Source of the DNA: Alphaproteobacteria bacterium
Lineage (GTDB): Bacteria > Pseudomonadota > Alphaproteobacteria > UBA9219 > RFNS01
Reading direction: 5' to 3'
NCBI GenBank assembly: GCA_009927055.1
Contig: RFNS01000259.1
Span: 1 to 47,799 of the forward strand
Length of the DNA stretch: 47,799 nucleotides
The notes beneath the pieces are model-generated. The model had not been told where the DNA came from and did not search any database. It was given only the letters and a program-made list of their open reading frames with translations. Made by a program: the position numbers and the translations under genes. Positions 1 through 8,519 of this stretch are shown here, piece after piece. How positions within the stretch are numbered: the stretch's first letter is position 1; every line of letters begins with the position of its first letter.

Positions 1-490
1 CGGCCACATTTTTCATATCCCATGGCGCCAGAAACTGACCTTTTTTCACATTAATCACTTTGCCTGTTTGCCCTGCGGCCAGCAGCAAATCGGTCTGGCG
101 GCACAAAAACGCGGGGATTTGCAGAACATCCACCACCTTCGCCACCTCGGCGCATTGGTAGGATTCGTGCACGTCTGTCAGCATGGGCAGATTGGTTTTC
201 TGGCGCACCTCGGCAAAAATATCGAGGGCCGCACTCAGCCCCAGCCCGCGCTCTGATGACACCGAGGTGCGATTGGCTTTATCGAACGATGATTTGTAAA
301 TAAGCGGAACATTCAACTGGGCCGAGACGTCGGCCAGCGCCGCACTCACCTCCAGCGCATGCTGGCGCGATTCCAGCACACACGGCCCCGCAATAATGAC
401 AAGCGGCAGGTTGTTGGCGATTTTTATCTCACCCGATTGGGGGCGCCTTAGGGTGATTTGTTTTGTGTGCGGCCCATGTGGTGTTGTCAT
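1..490 (-). CDS. kdsA: 3-deoxy-D-manno-octulosonate 8-phosphate synthase, 3' end outside window
   Basis: KdsA condenses phosphoenolpyruvate with arabinose 5-phosphate to give KDO 8-phosphate, the cytoplasmic first committed step toward the KDO of lipopolysaccharide. The reverse-strand reading frame opens with ATG at 490 and stays open to the window edge, about 163 codons, roughly the N-terminal 60 percent of the family's usual ~280 residues. Visible family motifs are LPLVIIAGPCVLES near residue 30, YKSSFDKANRTS, LTDVHE, IPAFLCRQTDLL and NVKKGQFLAPWDM. The start is the only ATG giving the usual short N-terminus, although a ribosome binding site is not obvious. Its presence implies an LPS-bearing Gram-negative envelope. 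The gene diverges from the LOG-family gene. Identification is firm; only the C-terminal end is unseen. Confidence 0.95.
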   Translation of the reverse strand, partial: MTTPHGPHTKQITLRRPQSGEIKIANNLPLVIIAGPCVLESRQHALEVSAALADVSAQLNVPLIYKSSFDKANRTSVSSERGLGLSAALDIFAEVRQKTNLPMLTDVHESYQCAEVAKVVDVLQIPAFLCRQTDLLLAAGQTGKVINVKKGQFLAPWDMKNVA

Positions 491-563
491 CGCATCATTC
501 CGTTGGTTCTGGTGTATCGATACTGGCCAAAAAAGACTTTACGAAACAACACCATCATGCCGG

Positions 564-648
564 GGTTAATCCGGCATCTGGGGCGGCATTCACAAACCCA
601 GCAACTTTTTGGGCCGCCCCAGATTCCGGTTTTCGCCAGAATGACACG
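564..648. repeat. REP/BIME-like dispersed palindromic element, copy A
   Basis: A nested palindrome fills the gap between kdsA and the LOG gene. Central arms ATCTGGGGCGGC (576-587) and GCCGCCCCAGAT (613-624) are perfect 12-base inverted repeats. Each is flanked by a smaller hairpin: GCCGG-GTTAAT-CCGGC type on the left and ATTCCGG-TTTTCG-CCAGAAT type on the right. The left and right ends (ATGCCGG... and ...GAATGAC) match those of the element at 21427-21520, so this is a dispersed family. Elements of this build are non-autonomous, sit outside genes and can fold into a cruciform in DNA or a double hairpin in RNA. It may help end or protect transcripts, which is inference. Confidence 0.75.
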
Positions 649-714
649 ATGTTGACGCACCAAAATCTTTTCATGATCGCCCAAACCCTAGCAGGCAACT
701 GATTGTTTTTCAAT

Positions 715-729
715 TTAACCTGTTCTTAA
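715..729. promoter_or_regulatory. CtrA-like box upstream of the LOG gene
   Basis: The sequence TTAACCTGTTCTTAA matches the full CtrA consensus TTAA-N7-TTAA exactly, with TTAA at 715-718 and 726-729. It lies 35 bases before the chosen start at 764, close to where a promoter would be. CtrA is the alphaproteobacterial response regulator for cell-cycle and flagellar genes. A 15-base site with eight fixed positions will also arise by chance, so binding is inferred. Confidence 0.5.
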
Positions 730-763
730 AGCCCTTGCCGCTTGAATGGTGTTGAGAGATTTC

Positions 764-1351
764 ATGGTTTCTGTCTGCGTTTACTGCGGTTCATCCAACC
801 GCGTTGCCCCCAAATATATCGAAAGCGCGCACGAGGTGGGCACAACCCTGGCCCGCCACAACATCCGCCTTGTGTATGGTGGTGGGCGCACAGGTTTAAT
901 GGGTGTGGTGGCCGATGCTGCGCTGGCGCATGGCGGCGAGGTTGTGGGCGTTATTCCGAAAGATTTGGTGACAAAAGAAGGCCGCCACCCTGTGTTGAAA
1001 CATCTGCACGTGGTGGATGATATGCACGAACGTAAAATGATGATGGTGAAGCTGTCTGATATGTTTGTGGTGCTGCCAGGTGGCCTGGGCACGCTGGATG
1101 AATTGTTTGAAGTGCTGACGTGGAAGCAGCTGGGATTTCATAACAAAAAAATTATCATCTTCAACATTCATGGTTTCTGGCAGCCATTGTTGCAAATGAT
1201 CGACCACATCATCGCCCACAAATTTGCCCCCACCAACAACAAACTTTTGTACGACGTGATTGATAACCTAGATACCCTGATGGCCGCCATTGAATCTCCC
1301 GCCATGCCTGAACTTGATTCCTCTGAAAAATGGTCGTCAAATCAAGGGTAA
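764..1351 (+). CDS. LOG-family protein (TIGR00730), nucleotide 5'-monophosphate phosphoribohydrolase
   Basis: LOG (lysine-decarboxylase-like) proteins cut the N-glycosidic bond of nucleoside 5'-monophosphates. Plant-associated members release cytokinins, but bacterial members such as PpnN act more generally on purine nucleotides. The 195-residue product has the Rossmann-type motifs GGGRTGLMG (residues 39-47) and PGGLGTLDE (105-113), whose arginine and glutamate are the family's active residues. I chose ATG 764, giving MVSVCVYCGSS, because GAGAG precedes it at 754-758 and homologues begin there; an in-frame ATG at 746 has no visible ribosome binding site. A CtrA-like box lies 35 bases upstream. 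icd follows 72 bases downstream in the same direction. The true substrate cannot be told from sequence. Confidence 0.9.
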   Translation: MVSVCVYCGSSNRVAPKYIESAHEVGTTLARHNIRLVYGGGRTGLMGVVADAALAHGGEVVGVIPKDLVTKEGRHPVLKHLHVVDDMHERKMMMVKLSDMFVVLPGGLGTLDELFEVLTWKQLGFHNKKIIIFNIHGFWQPLLQMIDHIIAHKFAPTNNKLLYDVIDNLDTLMAAIESPAMPELDSSEKWSSNQG

Positions 1352-1423
1352 GACTCATTCATGAGGAACACCGCTTTCCCTCACCCTATCGTCATCCCCC
1401 AGTCACCTGCACAGGAGAAACCC

Positions 1424-2644
1424 ATGACAAAAATAAAAGTCAAAACACCGGTGGTCGAGCTTGATGGCGATGAGATGACGCGCATCATTTGGGCGATGAT
1501 CAAAGAAAAGTTGATTGCGCCTTATTTGGATATTGATTTGAAATATTTTGATTTAGGCGTAGAGGCGCGCGACCGCACCGATGATAAAATCACCATCCAA
1601 TCGGCCGAGGCGATTAAGCACTATGGCGTAGGCATTAAATGCGCCACCATTACGCCCGATGAAGCGCGGGTGAAAGAATTTAATTTGAAAAAAATGTGGA
1701 AATCGCCGAACGGCACCATTCGTAACATTCTGAACGGCACGGTGTTCCGCGAGCCTATTATCATCAAAAACATCCGCCCCTATATTCCCACATGGACACA
1801 GCCCATTGTGATTGCGCGCCACGCCTATGGCGATCAATATCGCGCGACCGATTTTAAGGTGCCAGGCAACGGCAAACTCAGCATCACCTTCACGCCCGAT
1901 GATGGCAGCGCGCCGATTGTGCATGAGGTGACGCAATATAAAAACGGATCAGGCGTGGCCATGGCCATGTTTAATGAGGATGAAAGCATCCGCGGTTTTG
2001 CGCGCGCCTGCTTTAACTATGGCCTGATGCGGCATTATCCTGTTTTTCTTTCCACCAAAAATACCATTCTGAAAGCCTATGATGGCCGGTTCAAAGATAT
2101 TTTTGCCGAGGTGTTTGAGGCTGAATTTGCCGCACAATACGATACCGCCAAACTATCTTATGAACACCGTTTGATTGATGATATGGTGGCCCAGGCCATT
2201 CGTGGCAGCGGCGGCTTTTTGTGGGCGTGCAAAAATTATGATGGCGATGTGCAATCAGACAGCGTGGCGCAGGGTTTTGGTTCGCTCGGTCTCATGACAT
2301 CGGTGCTGCTGTCGCCCGATGGCAAAACAGTGGAAACCGAAGCAGCGCATGGCACGGTCACGCGGCATTATCGTGAACATCAGGCCGGCAGGCCCACCAG
2401 CACCAACCCCATCGCCAGCATTTTTGCCTGGACACAGGGGCTGATGTATCGCGGCCGTTTTGATGAAACACCTGACGTGATCAAATTTGCTGAAACGCTG
2501 GAGCGCGCGTGCATCGCCACCGTGGAAGAAGGCCACATGACCAAAGATTTGGCGGCGCTGACAGGCATGAAAAATCAGCCCCACCTCAACACCACCGAAT
2601 TTATGGATGCGATTGCCGCTAAGTTGAAGGCGTTGCGGGGTTAA
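1424..2644 (+). CDS. icd: NADP-dependent isocitrate dehydrogenase, eukaryotic-type (type II)
   Basis: This enzyme oxidises isocitrate to 2-oxoglutarate in the TCA cycle and makes NADPH. The 406-residue product has the length and motifs of the homodimeric type II family shared by mitochondria and many alphaproteobacteria: [14 protein letters not shown] at the N-terminus, [19 protein letters not shown] in the substrate loop, and [13 protein letters not shown] with [13 protein letters not shown] near the C-terminus. ATG 1424 is preceded by CAGGAGAAACCC; an upstream in-frame ATG at 1361 would add 21 unconserved residues. The stop codon overlaps that of the convergent acyltransferase gene by four bases (TTAA). 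A second isocitrate dehydrogenase of another subtype lies about 0.9 kb downstream, so one of the two probably serves a separate condition. Confidence 0.95.
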   Translation: MTKIKVKTPVVELDGDEMTRIIWAMIKEKLIAPYLDIDLKYFDLGVEARDRTDDKITIQSAEAIKHYGVGIKCATITPDEARVKEFNLKKMWKSPNGTIRNILNGTVFREPIIIKNIRPYIPTWTQPIVIARHAYGDQYRATDFKVPGNGKLSITFTPDDGSAPIVHEVTQYKNGSGVAMAMFNEDESIRGFARACFNYGLMRHYPVFLSTKNTILKAYDGRFKDIFAEVFEAEFAAQYDTAKLSYEHRLIDDMVAQAIRGSGGFLWACKNYDGDVQSDSVAQGFGSLGLMTSVLLSPDGKTVETEAAHGTVTRHYREHQAGRPTSTNPIASIFAWTQGLMYRGRFDETPDVIKFAETLERACIATVEEGHMTKDLAALTGMKNQPHLNTTEFMDAIAAKLKALRG

Positions 2645-3369
2645 CCCAGTCTTCCGCCCTCTGTCACAAAATGCCAGTTTTGTGGGTTTTCGGCGCGCAA
2701 ACGCTCCAGCAGCGTGCTCACCTTCGCATACACCGGCATGCGCAGGCCATGAAAATCCATCGCTGGGCCGGCGGGCGCAAAAAACAGCCCCAGCCGCTTC
2801 ATGGTAATGTGCAGCGCGGGTTCAACAATGGCACACACATGCGTGATGTTGCGATCTTGAATTTGGCGCAGCGCTTCGCGGCACAATCCCAGCATGATAT
2901 GCGGCAATCTTCGCCGCTCATCCTCTTTGTTGTCCATCACGCGGCCATACATTAAATCGCCTTGTCTGCGACGCATCTGGTTCGCGATGACAAGACGCGA
3001 CAACTCAACGGTCGAGGCCATCTCGCACGATTCTGTCATCTGCGGGCACAGCGCAAACGCTGGCAGCACATGGTTTCCACGATCAGACGCAATAAGGCGC
3101 ATACACCCCACCAACTTTTCTGTTGGCCTGTGCCACAGCATCAAAGGCACGGCATGCTCGTCGTGCTCATCTTTTTCTTGGTGGTTCGGATACTGGCTCA
3201 TGCTCAGCAGCAGCCTTTCCTCGCACAACACTTTGTAACGCAGGGTGAATACCGCCGCATGATCTTCGGCCGTATAGGCCGGTCGCGCCTCGAAATACTG
3301 ATCATACAGTTTGCCCATCTCGGCGGCTGAAAATTCATCCATGCCGGCCAGCTGCATGTGGCGCTTCAT
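2641..3369 (-). CDS. LuxI-like / PEP-CTERM-exosortase-type acyltransferase (TIGR03694-like)
   Basis: The 242-residue product resembles the GNAT-fold family that includes N-acyl homoserine lactone synthases and the putative acyltransferase linked to exosortase/PEP-CTERM loci. Supporting motifs are [13 protein letters not shown] (about residues 40-52), [11 protein letters not shown] around residue 68, LVGCMRLI, and [15 protein letters not shown], which parallel the R, D/D, RL and ELSR positions of LuxI. The remaining third is less conserved. ATG 3369 has GGGAGG six to seven bases upstream. No luxR, exosortase or PEP-CTERM gene is visible nearby, so neither signalling nor surface-polymer function can be assigned. 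The stop codon overlaps that of icd. The 170-base gap upstream is shared with the second isocitrate dehydrogenase and holds degenerate CtrA-like sites. Confidence 0.7.
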   Translation of the reverse strand: MKRHMQLAGMDEFSAAEMGKLYDQYFEARPAYTAEDHAAVFTLRYKVLCEERLLLSMSQYPNHQEKDEHDEHAVPLMLWHRPTEKLVGCMRLIASDRGNHVLPAFALCPQMTESCEMASTVELSRLVIANQMRRRQGDLMYGRVMDNKEDERRRLPHIMLGLCREALRQIQDRNITHVCAIVEPALHITMKRLGLFFAPAGPAMDFHGLRMPVYAKVSTLLERLRAENPQNWHFVTEGGRLG

Positions 3370-3437
3370 AACGTCCTCCCTTCAAAAAAAATCTTCTAAA
3401 TCTGTGTAATAATGATTGTCAGCATATATGGCCACGC

Positions 3438-3499
3438 TTAATGCAACTTTAGATTAACCAACAATTTCGAAATAGCTGATTTTCTTAGCAGCCCCTTAA
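3438..3499. promoter_or_regulatory. Two degenerate CtrA-like sites in a divergent promoter region
   Basis: Between the divergent acyltransferase and isocitrate dehydrogenase genes are TTAA-N7-TTAG at 3438-3452 and TTAG-N7-TTAAC at 3485-3500. Each differs from the CtrA consensus TTAA-N7-TTAA by one base. The region is visibly AT-rich compared with the flanking genes, as expected for a double promoter. Either gene, or both, could be controlled from here. One-mismatch sites are common by chance, so this is a weak call. Confidence 0.25.
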
Positions 3500-3538
3500 C
3501 CATGCTTCGCTATGTTTTCCTTTCGCAAAGGACCCACC

Positions 3539-4972
3539 ATGACAACCCCCATCACAGTCACCTATGGCGATGGCATTGGCCCCGAAATTATGAAAGCCAC
3601 GCTGGCCGTTTTGAAGGCTGCTGGCGCCGATATTGCTGTGGAAGAAATTGATGTGGGCGAAAAAGTGTACCTGAGCGGCATTGCCACCGGCATTCCTGAC
3701 AGCGCGTGGGACAGCCTGAACAAAACCAAAGTTTTTCTGAAGGCGCCCATCACCACCCCTGTGGGCGAGGGATATAAAAGCTTGAACGTCACCATGCGCA
3801 AACGCCTGGGTCTTTTTGCCAACGTGCGCCCGTGCGTTTCTTATACGCCTTATGTGGCCACCAAACACCCCCAGCTGGATGTGGTGGTGGTGCGCGAAAA
3901 TGAGGAAGATTTATATGCCGGCATTGAATATCAGCAATCGCAAGATGAAGTGGAGTCGATTAAACTTGTCACCGCCCAGGGGTGCGAGCGGATTATTCGT
4001 TATGCCTTTGGCTATGCGCGGGCCAATGGCCGCCAGCGCGTGACATGTTTTCATAAGGCCAACATTATGAAGCAGACCGATGGTCTTTTCCTGCGCCTGT
4101 TCCGCGAGATTGCGCCCGAATATCCCGATATCAAAGCCGATGAAATGATTATTGATATTGGCACGGCGCGCCTTGCCGCATCGCCCGAAAAATTTGATGT
4201 GATTGTAACCCTCAACCTCTATGGCGATATTATTTCTGATGTCGCGGCAGAATTAACAGGCTCGGTCGGCCTTGGCGCCAGCAGCAATATCGGCCCCAAC
4301 ATTGCCATGTTCGAAGCCATTCATGGCAGCGCGCCCGATATTGCGGGCAAAGATATGGCTAATCCATCGGGTCTGCTGTTGTCATCGGTCATGATGCTGG
4401 TGCACATCGGCCAGCCCGATGTTGCCAGCGCCATTCATAACGCGTGGCTGAGAACGATTGAGGATGGCGTGCATACGGGCGATTTGTATAAGCCCGAACT
4501 TTCAACACAAAAAGTGGGCACGCAAGGGTTTGCCCAAGCGGTCATCGCACGTCTTGGCCAGAAGCCGCAAAAATTCAAACCTGTCAGTTATCGCGCAGGT
4601 ATCAGAGAAAACATTGCCAATATCACCCTCAAACCGCGGGCCGCCAAAACAATCACGCTGGTGGGGGCTGATATTTATGTAGGCTCGCAGGGATTATCAC
4701 CCGCCGCGCTTGCCGAAAAAATCAACCACACGGTTGGTGGTGCGCTTAAACTCCAGCACATCAGCAGTCGCGGCGTGCCCGTGTGGCCCAAAGGCGGCGA
4801 TGGCGTGTTACTGGTTGATCGTTTCCGCTGTCGCTTTATCTCTGAACCCTCTCAGGCAATTTCTTACAACGATATCTTGGCCATTCAGAAAAATCTCTCA
4901 TCATTGGGGCTTGACATCGCCAAGCTTGAAACCCTGCGCCTGATGGATGGCAAACCGGCGTATCAAGGGTAA
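3539..4972 (+). CDS. Isocitrate dehydrogenase, alphaproteobacterial long type (TIGR02924-like)
   Basis: The 477-residue product belongs to the isocitrate/isopropylmalate dehydrogenase superfamily but to a different subtype from the enzyme at 1424-2644. It starts with ITVTYGDGIGPEIM, has the substrate-serine segment ITTPVGEGYKSLNVTMRK, VVVRENEEDLYAGIEY, and the Mg/cofactor segment MFEAIHGSAPDIAGKDMANPSG. Beyond about residue 335 it carries a further ~140 residues, the extension typical of the Rickettsia-type enzyme. ATG 3539 follows AAAGGACCCACC; an in-frame ATG at 3512 has no such site. It is predicted to act in the TCA cycle. NAD versus NADP use is not decided here. The 159-base gap that follows separates it from the flagellar operon. 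Confidence 0.9.
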   Translation: MTTPITVTYGDGIGPEIMKATLAVLKAAGADIAVEEIDVGEKVYLSGIATGIPDSAWDSLNKTKVFLKAPITTPVGEGYKSLNVTMRKRLGLFANVRPCVSYTPYVATKHPQLDVVVVRENEEDLYAGIEYQQSQDEVESIKLVTAQGCERIIRYAFGYARANGRQRVTCFHKANIMKQTDGLFLRLFREIAPEYPDIKADEMIIDIGTARLAASPEKFDVIVTLNLYGDIISDVAAELTGSVGLGASSNIGPNIAMFEAIHGSAPDIAGKDMANPSGLLLSSVMMLVHIGQPDVASAIHNAWLRTIEDGVHTGDLYKPELSTQKVGTQGFAQAVIARLGQKPQKFKPVSYRAGIRENIANITLKPRAAKTITLVGADIYVGSQGLSPAALAEKINHTVGGALKLQHISSRGVPVWPKGGDGVLLVDRFRCRFISEPSQAISYNDILAIQKNLSSLGLDIAKLETLRLMDGKPAYQG

Positions 4973-4991
4973 GTTCAAAAATCGCCACAAA

Positions 4992-5006
4992 TTAACCTCG
5001 CGTTAA
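4992..5006. promoter_or_regulatory. CtrA-like box upstream of fliF
   Basis: TTAACCTCGCGTTAA at 4992-5006 matches the CtrA consensus TTAA-N7-TTAA exactly and lies within the longer inverted repeat ATTAAC-CTCGC-GTTAAT (4991-5007). It sits about 125 bases before the fliF start in the only sizeable gap of the flagellar cluster. In Caulobacter CtrA directly controls early (class II) flagellar genes including fliF and, through the operon, flbD, so position and neighbour both fit. No sigma54 element was found in this gap. Confidence 0.65.
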
Positions 5007-5131
5007 TCAAAAAAATCTTGCTAGGCAAAAATTTCCTGCCCTTAAGAGCTTTTTCATAAAATTCGTCACAATATTTTGGTTAATCCGGCCCGTGTTCATT
5101 GTTGTGGCCCGATTCAGTGGGGAGAACTGAC

Positions 5132-6796
5132 GTGAGCGCGTTTTTTGGCACTTTGCGGGCCCTTGGCCCCGCCCGACTGATGGCCATCGGCATTGTGGCC
5201 GTCGCCATGTTGGGTTTTTTCACATTTCTGACCACGCGCATGGGCAGCGCCCCTATGTCGTTGCTTTATGCCGATCTTGAACAATCTGATGCGGCGGCCA
5301 TGGTCTCGCGTCTGCAGCAGCAAAAAATCCCGCACGAGATTTCGGCCGATGGGCGCACACTGAAAGTGGCCAGCAACGAAGTGGGGCGCGCGCGCATGGC
5401 CTTGGCCAGCGAAGGGTTGCCGCGCGGCGGCTCGGTCGGGTATGAAATTTTTGATCAGAAAGAAAGTTTCGGCACCACCAGCTTTGTGCAAAATGTCAAT
5501 CACCTTCGCGCGCTAGAAGGCGAATTGGCCCGCACCATTTCCACCCTTGCCAACATTGCCAGCGCGCGCGTGCATCTTGTGCTGCCGCAGCGCGAATTGT
5601 TCAGCCGCACCGAAACCCAGGCCACCGCCAGCGTTTTTATCAAACTGCGCGGCAGCGCGGGGCTTGATAAGGAGCAAGTCACCGCCATTCAAAATCTTCT
5701 GGCCGCCGCTGTGCCCAAACTTCAACCCAACCAGATTTCGATTGTCGATGACCGCGGCAATTTGCTGGCCCGCCCCAAGGCGCAAGACAGCGTGCTGGCC
5801 ACCAGCGCCACGCAAGATGAAATCAGGCAAAATTATGAGCAAACGCAAGCCAAAAAAATTGAAGACCTGCTGGCGCAGTCTCTGGGTTTTGGAAAAGTGA
5901 GGGCGCAGGTTTCGGTTGAAATGGATTTTGACCGCGTCACCACGCAATCTGAAATTTTTGATCCTGAAAGCCAGGTGGTGCGCTCGCAGCAAACAACATC
6001 AGAGCAAAACAGCAGTGCCTCTGCCGCGGCTGATGCGGCAAGCCTCAGCTCTAATCTTCCTGGGGGAGAAGCGGCCGCCGGCGGCGGCGAAGGCAGCAAA
6101 GGCGAGCGCGCCGAAGAAACCATCAATTACGAAATCAACAAAACCATCCGCAGTCAGGTGCGCGAGTCTGGGCAGATCCGCCGTATGTCTGTGGCTGTGG
6201 TGGTTGATGGCCTTTATTCAAAAGGCGAAGCCGATAAACTGAACTATACCCCCCGCACGAGCGAGGAGATGGAGCAAATCAAATCGCTGGTGCGTTCGGC
6301 CGTGAACATGGACACAGCGCGCGGCGATACGCTGGAAGTTGTCAACATGCGCTTTATTCAAGAAGACGCGGCCGAGGTCGATTTGCTGGCCAATGTCGAT
6401 ATGATGTTTGGTTTCCCGAAAGAAGATTTATTCCGTCTGATCGAAATTGGCGTGCTGGGTCTTGTGGGCATTCTTGTGCTGCTGCTGGTGGTGCGCCCCC
6501 TTCTCAACCGCGCGATGGAGGCCACAGGCAGCGCGCTTGAGCAAGTCAACAGCGGGCAAACTCTTGGCCAACTTGAAGGCGGCGGCATGCCGGCCCAGCT
6601 GGCCGGCCCCGCGGGAAGTGGCCTGATGGCCTCGGGCGAAGAAGAAACATCGGCCATTGATCAGCTGATTGACATTGGCAAGGTTGAAGGTCGTGTGAAG
6701 GCCACCAGCATTAAAAAAGTTGGCGAGCTTGTGGATGCGCACACCGAAGAATCGGTGGCCATTTTGCGTAACTGGATGAACCAGGAAGGTCGTTAG
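5132..6796 (+). CDS. fliF: Flagellar MS-ring protein FliF
   Basis: FliF forms the inner-membrane MS ring, the base on which the flagellar rotor and export gate are built. The 554-residue product has a first membrane helix near residues 13-36, the ring-building YscJ/FliF domain with GLPRGGSVGYEIFD and LEGELARTI, a Gly/Ala/Ser-rich periplasmic stretch around 295-330, a second membrane helix (IGVLGLVGILVLLLVV) near 445, and a cytoplasmic C-terminal tail that binds FliG. I chose GTG 5132 because GGGGAG lies seven bases upstream; a TTG 33 bases earlier adds residues without a ribosome binding site. It is the first gene of a nine-gene unit and is preceded by a CtrA-like box. fliG follows after two bases. 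Confidence 0.95.
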   Translation: MSAFFGTLRALGPARLMAIGIVAVAMLGFFTFLTTRMGSAPMSLLYADLEQSDAAAMVSRLQQQKIPHEISADGRTLKVASNEVGRARMALASEGLPRGGSVGYEIFDQKESFGTTSFVQNVNHLRALEGELARTISTLANIASARVHLVLPQRELFSRTETQATASVFIKLRGSAGLDKEQVTAIQNLLAAAVPKLQPNQISIVDDRGNLLARPKAQDSVLATSATQDEIRQNYEQTQAKKIEDLLAQSLGFGKVRAQVSVEMDFDRVTTQSEIFDPESQVVRSQQTTSEQNSSASAAADAASLSSNLPGGEAAAGGGEGSKGERAEETINYEINKTIRSQVRESGQIRRMSVAVVVDGLYSKGEADKLNYTPRTSEEMEQIKSLVRSAVNMDTARGDTLEVVNMRFIQEDAAEVDLLANVDMMFGFPKEDLFRLIEIGVLGLVGILVLLLVVRPLLNRAMEATGSALEQVNSGQTLGQLEGGGMPAQLAGPAGSGLMASGEEETSAIDQLIDIGKVEGRVKATSIKKVGELVDAHTEESVAILRNWMNQEGR

Positions 6797-6798
6797 CC

Positions 6799-7821
6799 AT
6801 GGCGCGCGGAGGGAAAGATGACGCACGATCGATGAGCGGAGCCGAACGCGCCGCCGTGCTGATTTTTACATTGGGCGAGGATAGGGCCGCCCGCATTTTC
6901 AGCCACATGTCGGATGACGAGATCAAGGAAATTTCCCAGGCGATGGCCAGCATTGGCACTGTCGGATCGGGCGTTGTGGAGCGTTTATTGTTCGATTTTA
7001 CTGAACAACTTTCCAGCACCAGCTCGATGATGGGGAACCTTGAATCGACCGAACGCCTGCTGGCCAAAGTGTTAGATAAAAACCGTGTTAGCAGCATTAT
7101 GGAAGATATTCGCGGCCCCGCAGGACGCACCATGTGGGATAAACTGGGCAACGTCAGCGAAACGGTGCTGGCCAGCTATTTGAAAAATGAATATCCGCAA
7201 ACGGTGGCGGTGGTGTTGTCAAAAATCACCCCGGATCATGCAGCGAAAGTTTTGGCCGTGCTGCCAGAACCCTTTGCCATGGAAGTTGTCAATCGCATGT
7301 TGCGCATGGAGACTGTGCAGAAAGAAATTCTGGACGATATAGAGCGCACGCTGCGCAGCGAGTTTATGACCAACCTGGCGCGCACCAACAAGCGCGATCC
7401 GCATGAATCGATGGCGGAGATTTTCAACAACCTCGATCGCAGCAGCGAAGCCAAATTCATGACCGCACTGGAGGAACGCAACAAAGAAAGCGCCGACAAA
7501 ATAAAAAGTTTGATGTTCACCTTTGAAGACATTGGCAAGATCAATGATCAAGGCATTCAGGCCATTCTGCGCGTGGCCGATAAAGCCAAGCTGCCCGTGG
7601 CCCTGAAAGGTGCAAACGAAACAATGCGCGGCCTGTTTACACGCAACATGTCAGAGCGCGCGAGCAAACTGCTGATGGAAGATATTGCCTCGCTTGGCCC
7701 CATTCGCGTGCGCGATGTGGAGGAGGCCCAATCACACCTGGCTCAGATCGCGAAAGATTTGCAGGCGAAAGGTGAAATTACAGTGGCGAAAGATAATCAA
7801 CAAGAAGAAATGGTTTACTGA
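6799..7821 (+). CDS. fliG: Flagellar motor switch protein FliG
   Basis: FliG sits on the cytoplasmic face of the MS ring and couples stator ion flow to rotor torque and switching. The 340-residue product has the family's usual length and segments: MSGAERAAVLIFTLGED at the start of the N-terminal FliF-binding domain, the middle domain with EYPQTVAVVLSKITPDHAAKVL, and the C-terminal torque domain with MFTFEDI and the charged helix around RVADKAKLPVALKGANE. ATG 6799 is preceded by GGAAGG inside the fliF end. The gene overlaps fliH by one base (TGATGATG arrangement), pointing to translational coupling. Confidence 0.95.
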   Translation: MARGGKDDARSMSGAERAAVLIFTLGEDRAARIFSHMSDDEIKEISQAMASIGTVGSGVVERLLFDFTEQLSSTSSMMGNLESTERLLAKVLDKNRVSSIMEDIRGPAGRTMWDKLGNVSETVLASYLKNEYPQTVAVVLSKITPDHAAKVLAVLPEPFAMEVVNRMLRMETVQKEILDDIERTLRSEFMTNLARTNKRDPHESMAEIFNNLDRSSEAKFMTALEERNKESADKIKSLMFTFEDIGKINDQGIQAILRVADKAKLPVALKGANETMRGLFTRNMSERASKLLMEDIASLGPIRVRDVEEAQSHLAQIAKDLQAKGEITVAKDNQQEEMVY

Positions 7822-8510
7822 TGATGACGCAGAACGATCCTTCCGTACGCAAATTCAATTTTGGCCGCTCGTTCGATGCCTCGGCCATGGCGGCCGAAAC
7901 ACAAAAGGCCAAGCCGCCCACGTTCACCCAGCAGCAGCTGGATGATGCCAAAAGCGCGGGCTATGCCGAAGGGTTGGCGGCCGGACAAAAAGTGGCGGAA
8001 GAAAATATTTCAGCTTTGCTGAAAAAACTTCATGATCAATTCAAACAGGCGTTTGAGCAACAGGTTCAAGGACAATCGCGCCACGACCAAACCGCCAGCG
8101 AACTTGCCCTGCAGCTGATGCGCAAGCTGCTGCCCGCGTATGAAGCCGAATTTGGCCTGACCGAAATTTCGTTTCTTATTCAAGAAACGCTGCAGGAACT
8201 TTCTCAGGAGCCGCGCCTCGTTGTGCGCGTGGCCGATAGCATGTTCGATGCGGTGAATGAACGGCTGGCGAAATTGACCGAGCGCGCGGCCTTTGCCGGA
8301 AAAATTATTCTGCTGGCTGAAAATGCCATGGGCCCCAGCGATGTGAAAATTGAATGGGCCGATGGCGGATTAGAGCGCGACATGGCCGCGCTTGTGCAAT
8401 CTCTTGAAGCCGCGCTGATCAAGGCGCGCGCGAAGCTGGATGATCGGCCCATTGGTTCATCACAACCGGCCGAACAACAACAGCAACCCACAACCTCACT
8501 GACCACTTAG
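7821..8510 (+). CDS. fliH: Flagellar export-apparatus stator protein FliH
   Basis: FliH regulates the flagellar export ATPase FliI and docks it at the C-ring through FliN. The 229-residue product lies in the standard place between fliG and fliN. It has an N-terminal variable region, the segment AKSAGYAEGLAAGQKVAEE typical of FliH/YscL N-termini, an alpha-helical middle, and a C-terminal domain (ELALQLMRKLLPAYEAEFGL... and LVVRVADSMFDAVNERLAKL) resembling FliH. Two adjacent ATGs exist at 7821 and 7824; the first is used here. The C-terminal tail is Gln/Thr-rich. fliI is not in the window, so FliH and its ATPase are encoded apart. Primary sequence conservation in this family is low, so context carries part of the call. 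Confidence 0.85.
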   Translation: MMTQNDPSVRKFNFGRSFDASAMAAETQKAKPPTFTQQQLDDAKSAGYAEGLAAGQKVAEENISALLKKLHDQFKQAFEQQVQGQSRHDQTASELALQLMRKLLPAYEAEFGLTEISFLIQETLQELSQEPRLVVRVADSMFDAVNERLAKLTERAAFAGKIILLAENAMGPSDVKIEWADGGLERDMAALVQSLEAALIKARAKLDDRPIGSSQPAEQQQQPTTSLTT

Positions 8511-8519
8511 GAGCCCACC

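Noticed and set aside
3425-3445. Possible sigma54 promoter ATGGCCACGCTTAATGCA before the second isocitrate dehydrogenase
   Set aside because: GG-to-GC spacing is 11 bases, one too many.
5015-5045. Possible sigma54 promoter before fliF (GG and GC elements in AGGCAAAAATTTCCTGCC)
   Set aside because: The spacing between GG and GC is 12 rather than 10 bases, which sigma54 does not tolerate.
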